This document shows, one piece after another, positions 1-5,238 of a stretch of DNA of 6,583 nucleotides. The notes beneath the pieces were generated by a model that searched no databases, was not told the origin of the DNA, and saw only the letters and a program-made list of their open reading frames with translations. The first letter of the stretch is position 1. Every line of letters starts with the position of its first letter. The stretch comes from an uncultured Desulfuromonas sp. (GTDB lineage: Bacteria; Desulfobacterota; Desulfuromonadia; Desulfuromonadales; Trichloromonadaceae), in assembly GCA_937982495.1 (NCBI GenBank), contig CALJLX010000123.1, forward strand, positions 1-6,583, given 5' to 3'. The position numbers and the translations under genes are program-made.

Positions 1-359
1 ATCCGGCGGGGGATCAGGTGCTCAAGCGCGTCGCCGACGTGCTGGCGAAATCGACGCGCGCCGAGGATGTCTGCGGTCGCTGGGGGGGGGAGGAGTTTCT
101 GCTGATGCTGGCCAATACCGACGAGGAGGCGGCGCTGTCGGCGGCGGAAAAGCTGCGTCTGGCGGTGGCGGAGCTGGTGACGGTCTGGGAAGGAAAGCCC
201 ATCGTCGTCACCCTCAGCTTCGGTGCCGGCTCTTATCGCCCCGGCATGAGCCTGGATGACAGCATCAGGGCTGTCGATAAAGCCCTTTACCGGGCCAAGG
301 CGAATGGGCGCAACCGCAGCGAGGTGGCGACGGCGGCGGATGCCGCGCCGCTCTGCTAG
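1..359 (+). CDS. Diguanylate cyclase, C-terminal part of GGDEF domain (partial)
   Basis: This is the 3' end of a gene cut by the left edge; the frame opens at base 3 and closes with TAG at 357-359, leaving about 118 visible residues. The GGDEF family condenses two GTP into the second messenger c-di-GMP. The visible part starts with a GDQVL segment typical of the stretch before the active site. The signature reads R-W-G-G-E-E-F at visible residues 26-32 (GGEEF at bases 84-98), an active variant. An RxxD inhibitory site (R-A-E-D, residues 19-22) lies exactly five residues before it, so product inhibition is probably intact. The family's later helix (DKALYRAKANGRN) is also present. The last dozen residues are an Ala-rich tail. 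Sensor or receiver domains, if any, lie outside the window. A run of nine G (82-90) encodes part of the signature. The domain call is secure; the specific gene cannot be named. Confidence 0.93.
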   Translation, partial: PAGDQVLKRVADVLAKSTRAEDVCGRWGGEEFLLMLANTDEEAALSAAEKLRLAVAELVTVWEGKPIVVTLSFGAGSYRPGMSLDDSIRAVDKALYRAKANGRNRSEVATAADAAPLC

Positions 360-370
360 GCCCGGCCTGT

Positions 371-404
371 TCCTCCCCCCTGACAAGGGGGGATCGAGGG
401 GGGT
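371..404. repeat. GC-rich inverted repeat, possible dispersed intergenic repeat
   Basis: Just after the GGDEF stop codon, six C (375-380), a TGACAA loop (381-386) and six G (387-392) form a perfect stem. A further block of six G follows at 398-403. C/G-run hairpins of this kind occur as dispersed intergenic repeats in several high-GC proteobacterial genomes; that this one is dispersed is inference from its look. It could also act as an mRNA 3'-end stabiliser for the GGDEF transcript. Confidence 0.4.
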
Positions 405-408
405 GGTT

Positions 409-420
409 TTAAGCGCTTAA
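409..420. other. 12-bp perfect palindrome in intergenic region
   Basis: TTAAGCGCTTAA is a perfect 12-bp palindrome lying five bases before the terminator stem. It may be a protein-binding site or chance; nothing else in the region identifies a binding protein. Confidence 0.25.
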
Positions 421-424
421 TGGC

Positions 425-460
425 AACGAAAAAGGGCCGCGTCGACGGCCCTTTTTCGTT
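425..460. terminator. Bidirectional intrinsic terminator between GGDEF gene and selD
   Basis: A perfect 14-bp inverted repeat (425-438 with 447-460, 8-base loop) carries A5 on the left arm and T5 on the right arm around a GGGCC/GGCCC core. Read in either direction it gives a GC stem followed by a U-rich stretch. It sits between two convergent genes, 65 bases after the GGDEF stop and 22 bases after the selD stop, exactly where a shared terminator is expected. Confidence 0.9.
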
Positions 461-482
461 GATGAGGCGGCGGGGTGCGGGC

Positions 483-1523
<1,041 letters not shown>

Positions 1524-1524
1524 C

Positions 1525-3450
1525 TTATCCTCGTGTTTCGGGAGCCTTCGGCAGTTGCCAGGCCACCCGCAGGTCTTCCTTGCGCAGGGTGTATTTCTGC
1601 CGGTCGAAGTATTCGAGCAGCGCCTGGGTCTGTTTGCGGGCGCTGCCGAGCAGGTCGCGGAACTCGGCCATGGTCAGGGTCTCGTGGGCGGCGAAGTGCC
1701 CGATGAGCTGGGCCAGGGCCTGATTGTAACAATCCCGGTGGAGAAAACTTTCTTCGTTGAGCTTGATCAGCCGGCCGTCGGCGAAGAGCAGGGCGAAGCA
1801 GTCCTCGGCCGTGTCCTGGTCGAGGCGCAGCTGTTCGAGCATGGCGTTGCGGTTCTTGGCCTGTACCCCCTCGGCGCGGTAGGTCGCTGCGAGCAGGTCG
1901 ATGACCTTTTGCTGAGCCGCCGTCGGGGTCGGCGCGAAGTCCGGCAGGCGCAACCATTCCTGCTGCTGGTGCAGTTCCCCGGCGGCCAGGGCCTCGGCCA
2001 GCAGCTGCTCGTAGCCTTTGGGCGCGAGCTTGGCGGGAAGCGAACCCTTGAGGGTGGCATGGGGAATGCCGGGCTGCAAGGGGTGCTGCTCGTGATACTG
2101 GCGGGTCGCCTCGCTCAGCTGGCGGCGCCAGGCGCGCAGGGTTTCCGCCGTCAGCCACTGATCGCCGAGGCGGGCGGCGCGGCCATCGTCCCTGAGCGCC
2201 GTCAGGTGCTGCTCGATGCGCTCCCGTCCCAGGCCCGAGGCAAGTTCCAGATCCTTGACCCGGGGGCAGACCTGCTCCCCGAGTTTTTGCAGCAGAAAAG
2301 CCATCTCCCCCGATTCCAGCGCCTTCAGGGCGGCCATCACCTCGTCGCGGAAGCGCTTGTGCTTGATCGGTGCCGGGTCGATGACCAACCCTCCGCCGAT
2401 GGTCGTCATCGGCGAGTAGGAGCGGACGATGAAGCGGTCCTGGCGGTGGGCGACCAGGGGCCGGTCGAGGTGGATCTGCACCAGGGCGCTTTCCCCCGGC
2501 TCCAGCTGGTCGCGGTCGAGCAGGGCGACGATGCCGATGACCCGGGCGGTGCCGAGATAGAAGTGGACGGGATCGCGGAACTTGAGTGGGCGAGGGGCCG
2601 AAGGCAAGAGCGTCAGGCGCGCGTCGAGGCGCTCGGTCTGCTCGAAGATGCCCGGCGCGCCGACCACCGCCCCGCGCTGCAGGCGGTCGCGGTCGAGTCC
2701 GGCCAGGTTGAGGGCGACCCGCTGCCCGGCCCGCGCCTCGCTCAGCTTGTTGCCGTGGACCTGGATTTCCCGCACGCGCACGGTCAGTCCTGGCGGGATG
2801 ACCTCCACCGCGTCCCCCGGCCGCACCGTGCCGGAAAGGAGGGTGCCGGTGACCACCGTGCCGAAACCGGCGACGCTGAAGTGGCGATCGACCGGCAGGC
2901 GCAAGGGGCCGTCGGCGTCCTTGGGCGGCAGGTGTTTCACCGCCTCGGCGATGGCCGCCGTCAGTTCCGGCATCCCTTCGCCGGTGAGGGCGGAAACCCG
3001 CAGGCAGGGGGCGCCCTTGAGGAAGGTCGCGGCGACCTCCTCGCGGATCTCCTCCTCGACGATGTCGATCCAGTCCGGTTCGGCCAGGTCGCACTTGGTC
3101 AGCACCAGAATCCCCTGGCGGACGTCGAGCAGCTGCAAAATCTGCAGATGCTCGCGGGTCTGGGGCATGACCCCCTCGTTGACGTCCACCACCAGCAGCA
3201 CCAGATCGATGCCGCCGATGCCGGCGAGCATGTTATGGATGAAACGCTCATGACCGGGGACGTCGACCACTCCCGCCACCTGTCCGCCGGGCAGGCGAAA
3301 GGCGGCGAAGCCGAGATCGATGGAGATGCCCCGTTCCTGCTCTTCCTTGAGGCGATCCGTTTCCTGGCCGGTCAGGGCGCGGATCAAAGCGGTCTTGCCG
3401 TGGTCGACGTGACCGGCGGTGCCGATGATGATGTGGCGCTGTTGGGACAT
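1525..3450 (-). CDS. selB: Selenocysteine-specific translation elongation factor SelB
   Basis: SelB is the EF-Tu-like GTPase that carries Sec-tRNA to the ribosome at UGA codons marked by a SECIS hairpin. The predicted 641 aa match the family. G1 is GHVDHGKT at residues 13-20, the switch-I region RGISIDLGF at 40-48, G3 DVPGHE at 63-68 and G4 TKCD at 118-121. EF-Tu-like beta-barrel domains follow to roughly residue 370. The remaining C-terminal part is helical and Arg/Lys-rich, consistent with the winged-helix repeats that bind SECIS RNA. I chose ATG 3450-3448 because GTAGHVDHGKT then begins at residue 10, as usual, and an AGGA lies about 10 bases upstream; ATG 3477 would add nine residues and has a weaker ribosome site. 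The TAA stop (1527-1525) is one base from the selD ATG. Presence beside a selD that needs Sec supports the assignment strongly. Confidence 0.96.
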   Translation of the reverse strand: MSQQRHIIIGTAGHVDHGKTALIRALTGQETDRLKEEQERGISIDLGFAAFRLPGGQVAGVVDVPGHERFIHNMLAGIGGIDLVLLVVDVNEGVMPQTREHLQILQLLDVRQGILVLTKCDLAEPDWIDIVEEEIREEVAATFLKGAPCLRVSALTGEGMPELTAAIAEAVKHLPPKDADGPLRLPVDRHFSVAGFGTVVTGTLLSGTVRPGDAVEVIPPGLTVRVREIQVHGNKLSEARAGQRVALNLAGLDRDRLQRGAVVGAPGIFEQTERLDARLTLLPSAPRPLKFRDPVHFYLGTARVIGIVALLDRDQLEPGESALVQIHLDRPLVAHRQDRFIVRSYSPMTTIGGGLVIDPAPIKHKRFRDEVMAALKALESGEMAFLLQKLGEQVCPRVKDLELASGLGRERIEQHLTALRDDGRAARLGDQWLTAETLRAWRRQLSEATRQYHEQHPLQPGIPHATLKGSLPAKLAPKGYEQLLAEALAAGELHQQQEWLRLPDFAPTPTAAQQKVIDLLAATYRAEGVQAKNRNAMLEQLRLDQDTAEDCFALLFADGRLIKLNEESFLHRDCYNQALAQLIGHFAAHETLTMAEFRDLLGSARKQTQALLEYFDRQKYTLRKEDLRVAWQLPKAPETRG

Positions 3451-3477
3451 GCGTATTTGTTCCTGCGCAGGCTCCAT

Positions 3478-3494
3478 CCCCAGTGCCCCTGGGG
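3478..3494 (-). promoter_or_regulatory. Stem-loop in the selB leader
   Basis: A perfect 6-bp stem (CCCCAG / CTGGGG, five-base loop) lies 27 bases upstream of the selB ATG; on the mRNA the loop reads GGGCA. In E. coli the selAB leader holds a SECIS-like hairpin that binds SelB and modulates expression. This element could be analogous, but it is short and the parallel is inference. Confidence 0.3.
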
Positions 3495-3550
3495 TCGGAG
3501 TCAGGTCTTCAGGTTGATAGATAGAGATAATGCGATGAATCCGTCGGGGG

Positions 3551-3579
3551 AAAATAACATGGCGGGGGGAAAAGCACAA
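3551..3579 (-). promoter_or_regulatory. Possible sigma-70 promoter for selB-selD
   Basis: Read leftward, TTGTGC (3579-3574) and TATTTT (3556-3551) are separated by 17 bases, an acceptable but not strong -35/-10 pair. It lies between the end of the 66-codon gene and selB, about 100 bases before the selB start. Without it selB-selD would depend on read-through from the sigma-54 promoter upstream. Confidence 0.3.
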
Positions 3580-3601
3580 GAAAGGCGTGGCGGAAGGGGG
3601 C

Positions 3602-3630
3602 GGGGTGCCCCGTCGGTGACGGGACACCCC
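3602..3630 (-). terminator. Stem-loop after the 66-codon gene, possible terminator or attenuator
   Basis: A 13-bp stem with one C/A mismatch (3602-3614 with 3618-3630, three-base loop) begins 11 bases after the stop codon of the small gene. On the transcribed leftward strand no clear T-tract follows, so it may terminate weakly, stabilise the 3' end, or allow partial read-through into selB. Confidence 0.5.
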
Positions 3631-3640
3631 GGAGGGTAAA

Positions 3641-3841
3641 TCAGTAGGTGCGGGCCGGGATCGGTATGAAGAAGCGGGACGGCCGCTGGTCGCGGGGGAT
3701 GTCCTGCTCGATGGTCACGCCGGCGAAGGTGATTTTGGAGCTGTAGGGCAGCTCCGGATCGATCCCTTGCGAGCGAAAGAGTTGTTCGACCTCGCGGGGA
3801 GGTCGGCCGAAAATCTGTTCCAGAGGAAAGTCGACGCGCAT
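3641..3841 (-). CDS. Small protein of unknown function, 66 aa, between yedF and selB
   Basis: The frame runs from ATG 3841-3839 to TGA 3643-3641. An AAAGG ribosome-binding site lies about 8 bases before the ATG, and an in-frame TAA a few codons upstream fixes the start. A sigma-54-type promoter sits about 70 bases upstream and a stem-loop follows the stop, so the gene looks like a self-contained unit. The product has no signal peptide, membrane segment or cysteine. Residues 4-26 look like an amphipathic helical stretch (LEQIFGRPPREVEQLFRSQGI). They are followed by a probable beta strand pair (KITFAGVTI) and a basic, Pro-rich, aromatic tail (RPSRFFIPIPARTY). I do not recognise a family. Its place in a selenium cluster suggests, but does not show, a link to selenium use; the promoter class points instead to control by an enhancer-binding protein. 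It is probably a real gene. Confidence 0.68.
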   Translation of the reverse strand: MRVDFPLEQIFGRPPREVEQLFRSQGIDPELPYSSKITFAGVTIEQDIPRDQRPSRFFIPIPARTY

Positions 3842-3910
3842 GGGTTTGGCCTTTCTTTATAAAAGATTGCGGATTTTTGTGATGATGTCCAACATGCCAC
3901 TTCATATGTT

Positions 3911-3926
3911 AGCAAGATGCGGGCCA
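3911..3926 (-). promoter_or_regulatory. Sigma-54 (RpoN) promoter for the 66-codon gene
   Basis: Read leftward the sequence is TGGCCCGCATCTTGCT, against the consensus TGGCAC-N5-TTGCW. The -24 GG and -12 GC are both present with exactly ten bases between them; the only departure is C for A in the -24 element. The predicted start is near 3900, giving a leader of about 60 bases to the ATG at 3841. Such promoters need an enhancer-binding ATPase bound upstream; 3975-3992 is a possible site. Confidence 0.72.
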
Positions 3927-3974
3927 AAACCCTTGTCGAGCATGAAGCCGGGAAAAGTCCGGTCTCCGCGCGCG

Positions 3975-3992
3975 GGGAATACCTGTTGTCCC
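3975..3992. promoter_or_regulatory. Imperfect dyad, candidate activator site for the sigma-54 promoter
   Basis: GGGAATAC-CT-GTTGTCCC is an 18-bp dyad with 6 of 8 arm positions matching, about 80 bases upstream of the predicted start near 3900, within the usual range for enhancer-binding-protein sites. No particular regulator can be named from it. Confidence 0.25.
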
Positions 3993-4101
3993 GCTATCCT
4001 GGGGCGTTTTGCGAGTCAATATGGCCCAGGTCTGACTATTATTGATCCATCCCGAAACCATCGGCGAAATGCCCGATCCGAAAACGCGATGCCGCGTACA
4101 T

Positions 4102-4110
4102 TGATATAAT
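4102..4110 (+). promoter_or_regulatory. Extended -10 element (TGATATAAT) on the rightward strand
   Basis: TGA-TATAAT matches the extended -10 consensus TGN-TATAAT perfectly, at the edge of an AT-rich island, though no -35 is visible 17 bases upstream. A transcript from it would start near 4117 and run antisense toward the 3' end of yedF. AT-rich DNA makes chance matches likely. Confidence 0.25.
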
Positions 4111-4118
4111 GATACAGC

Positions 4119-4156
4119 GTTTTATTTTTTTTCAAGAAAAATTTTTCTTATAAAAC
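4119..4156. other. AT-rich island with 16-bp perfect palindrome
   Basis: AAGAAAAATTTTTCTT (4134-4149) is a perfect palindrome, flanked by matching outer arms GTTTTAT (4119-4125) and ATAAAAC (4150-4156) that are offset by eight bases on the left. The A/T runs suggest bent DNA or a nucleoid-protein site. Read leftward, TTGAAA (4135-4130) and CATTAT (4111-4106) at 18-bp spacing could form a weak sigma-70 promoter. Confidence 0.4.
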
Positions 4157-4190
4157 AAAGAGATTTGTCGACATGACGGAGCAGGCTTAG

Positions 4191-4260
4191 GGTTCTGGAA
4201 GGGGGGAGACAGACGAAAGAGGCGGGGTGTGAAGAAGGGTTTAATGGATGAAAGCTTGTT
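4191..4260 (-). terminator. C-rich, G-poor stretch after yedF, possible Rho-utilisation region
   Basis: On the leftward transcript downstream of yedF these 70 bases contain 31 C and only 5 G, by hand count. Such C-over-G bubbles are typical of rut sites used in Rho-dependent termination. Together with the weak stem-loop just before it this would explain how yedF transcription ends without a T-tract terminator. Confidence 0.35.
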
Positions 4261-4267
4261 TTGACGA

Positions 4268-4295
4268 CTGCCGCCGGCGCCATGTCCGGCGGCAG
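4268..4295 (-). terminator. GC-rich stem-loop after yedF
   Basis: A perfect 10-bp stem (4268-4277 with 4286-4295, eight-base loop) lies 19 bases beyond the yedF stop. No T-run follows on the transcribed strand, so it is either a Rho-assisted or 3'-stabilising hairpin rather than a classic intrinsic terminator. Confidence 0.5.
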
Positions 4296-4314
4296 GGGGA
4301 GAGTGCGGGGCGGG

Positions 4315-4896
4315 TCAGGGGCGGATGACGCGCCCGGCGCGGGTCAGTTGCTCGACGATGTCGAGCATATTGGTGGGGCGGCCGACTGTCAGCTTGTCTT
4401 TGAGTCCGAAAAATTCCAGACAGAGGCCGCAGGAGGCGATGTCGGCACCGTTGCAGGCGAGTTTCTCCAGGGGTTCGATGACGCCGGAACCCGCGGTCGT
4501 CAGCCTGACCCCGCCATTGACAAAGAGGATGGCATCGGGTGGCGTCTCCAGTTCGGCCAGGGTGAAAATGAAGTTTTTCATCAGAATATGCCCCAGGTCG
4601 TCGTCCCCCGCGCCCATGACCTCGGCGGCCACATAAACGACGGTTTTCCCCCGGGCCGGCGCGGCGGTTTCCGTGGTGGGCGCGACGCCGGGGATGATTT
4701 CCAGGGAGAAGCCGCCTTCGTCGGCGGTGGCCTGGACCCGGCAGCCGAGGCTCAGGGCGAGGCGGGAGACATTCTGCCGGGCGGTGTCGTCGCCGACCAG
4801 CACGGTCAGGGGTTCATTCGGTTCGGCCAGCAGTTGTTTGCGGGTTTCGACCACCGGGCCGGGGCATTTCCGCAAGCGGCAATCAAGGGTTTTCAT
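4315..4896 (-). CDS. yedF: Selenium-metabolism-associated protein YedF (TusA-like + DsrE-like)
   Basis: The predicted 193-aa protein joins an N-terminal TusA/SirA-like domain (about residues 1-70) to a C-terminal DsrE-like domain (about 86-193) through a short Ala/Pro/Thr linker. This is the architecture of the YedF family found with selenium-use genes. The TusA-type Cys-Pro motif is present (K-C-P-G-P, Cys11), the residue that carries persulfide in related sulfurtransferases. The C-terminal half has the family's A-S-C-G-L-C-L motif (Cys156, Cys159) and GxxDKL. The biochemical role is not established; sulfur or selenium relay is inferred from the fold. The start at ATG 4896-4894 is fixed by a strong AGGAGG (4912-4907) and by the TusA fold beginning at residue 3; a longer frame to 5004 would add unrelated residues. 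It shares the strand with selB and selD but is separated by 473 bp, so it is probably its own transcript. Confidence 0.92.
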   Translation of the reverse strand: MKTLDCRLRKCPGPVVETRKQLLAEPNEPLTVLVGDDTARQNVSRLALSLGCRVQATADEGGFSLEIIPGVAPTTETAAPARGKTVVYVAAEVMGAGDDDLGHILMKNFIFTLAELETPPDAILFVNGGVRLTTAGSGVIEPLEKLACNGADIASCGLCLEFFGLKDKLTVGRPTNMLDIVEQLTRAGRVIRP

Positions 4897-4906
4897 CGGC
4901 GGGAAA

Positions 4907-4912
4907 CCTCCT
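4907..4912 (-). promoter_or_regulatory. Ribosome-binding site of yedF
   Basis: AGGAGG, a full Shine-Dalgarno match, sits 10 bases before ATG 4896 and decides the yedF start against the longer open frame. Confidence 0.85.
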
Positions 4913-4941
4913 TTGCGCGTGGATTGAGGTACGAAATCCTT

Positions 4942-4970
4942 TTGACAAGCGTCCTTCCGCGCGGCATGGT
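4942..4970 (+). promoter_or_regulatory. Possible sigma-70 promoter for the small lipoprotein gene
   Basis: A perfect -35 TTGACA (4942-4947) is followed at 17-bp spacing by CATGGT (4965-4970), a weak -10 with three of six matches. Transcription would start near 4977, some 50 bases before the ATG. Confidence 0.4.
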
Positions 4971-4976
4971 GTCGAG

Positions 4977-4993
4977 GACCGGCGCTGCCGGTC
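4977..4993 (+). other. Hairpin at the predicted 5' end of the lipoprotein mRNA
   Basis: GACCGGC and GCCGGTC form a perfect 7-bp stem with a three-base GCT loop at the predicted transcript start. A 5' hairpin of this sort can protect an mRNA from decay; it could equally be a dyad operator in the divergent yedF/lipoprotein region. Confidence 0.35.
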
Positions 4994-5025
4994 GCGATCG
5001 TCAACAGCCGTCACGGAGGATTGTC

Positions 5026-5238
5026 ATGAAAAAACTGTTTCTGGCCGGGTGCCTGGCGCTTCTGCTCTGCGCTTGCGGCGACCGGGCGAAAGATCTTTAC
5101 GACACCGCCCAACTCGAAGAGCGCCAGTACAATGCCGAGCACGCGCGGCAGCTTTACGGGGAAATCCTGCAAAAATATCCCGATTCCCCCTACGCCGCCC
5201 AGGCCCGGGAGCGTTTGGCGGAGATGGAAACGCCCTAA
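5026..5238 (+). CDS. Small TPR-like lipoprotein, 70 aa
   Basis: ATG 5026 follows a strong GGAGGA (5015-5020) at five bases; the TAA stop is 5236-5238. The N-terminus is a lipoprotein signal: two Lys, a hydrophobic core, then L-C-A-C with Cys17 as the lipidated residue and Gly-Asp after it. The mature part is only 54 residues. It reads as one tetratricopeptide-like helix pair (AEHARQLYGEILQKYPDSPYAAQARERLAEM), the repeat type seen in BamD and other outer-membrane-associated TPR lipoproteins, but far shorter than those. Asp at +3 does not match the classic Asp-at-+2 inner-membrane retention signal. Function is unknown; a scaffold or envelope role is a guess from the fold. It diverges from yedF and its stop codon overlaps that of the rRNA methyltransferase gene on the other strand. 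An upstream in-frame extension has no ribosome site. Confidence 0.85.
   Translation: MKKLFLAGCLALLLCACGDRAKDLYDTAQLEERQYNAEHARQLYGEILQKYPDSPYAAQARERLAEMETP

Larger units (their letters stand above)
3842..4314. other. 473-bp intergenic region between yedF and the 66-codon gene
   Basis: No convincing gene lies here; a rightward frame from 3840 to 4109 has no ribosome site and no recognisable content. From right to left the region holds a GC-rich stem-loop after yedF (4268-4295), a stretch whose leftward transcript is C-rich and G-poor (4191-4260), an AT-rich island with a 16-bp palindrome (about 4101-4160), and then about 170 bases with several short inverted repeats, including 3975-3992 and 4060-4077. 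A sigma-54 promoter (3911-3926) and the leader of the small gene complete it. No tRNA or other RNA gene was recognised. Confidence 0.7.

Noticed and set aside
3840..4109. Rightward frame of 89 codons in the yedF/small-gene intergenic region
   Set aside because: It has no ribosome-binding site or recognisable protein feature, and it overlaps the sigma-54 promoter of the opposite strand.
3842..4314. Possible tRNA-Sec (selC) gene in the long intergenic region
   Set aside because: I looked for the T-arm GGTTCRA pattern and a long acceptor stem on both strands and found neither.
4261..5238. Rightward frame of 325 codons covering yedF and the lipoprotein
   Set aside because: The first 255 codons are antisense to yedF and the intergenic region. 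The real gene starts at ATG 5026 after a strong ribosome site with a lipoprotein signal.
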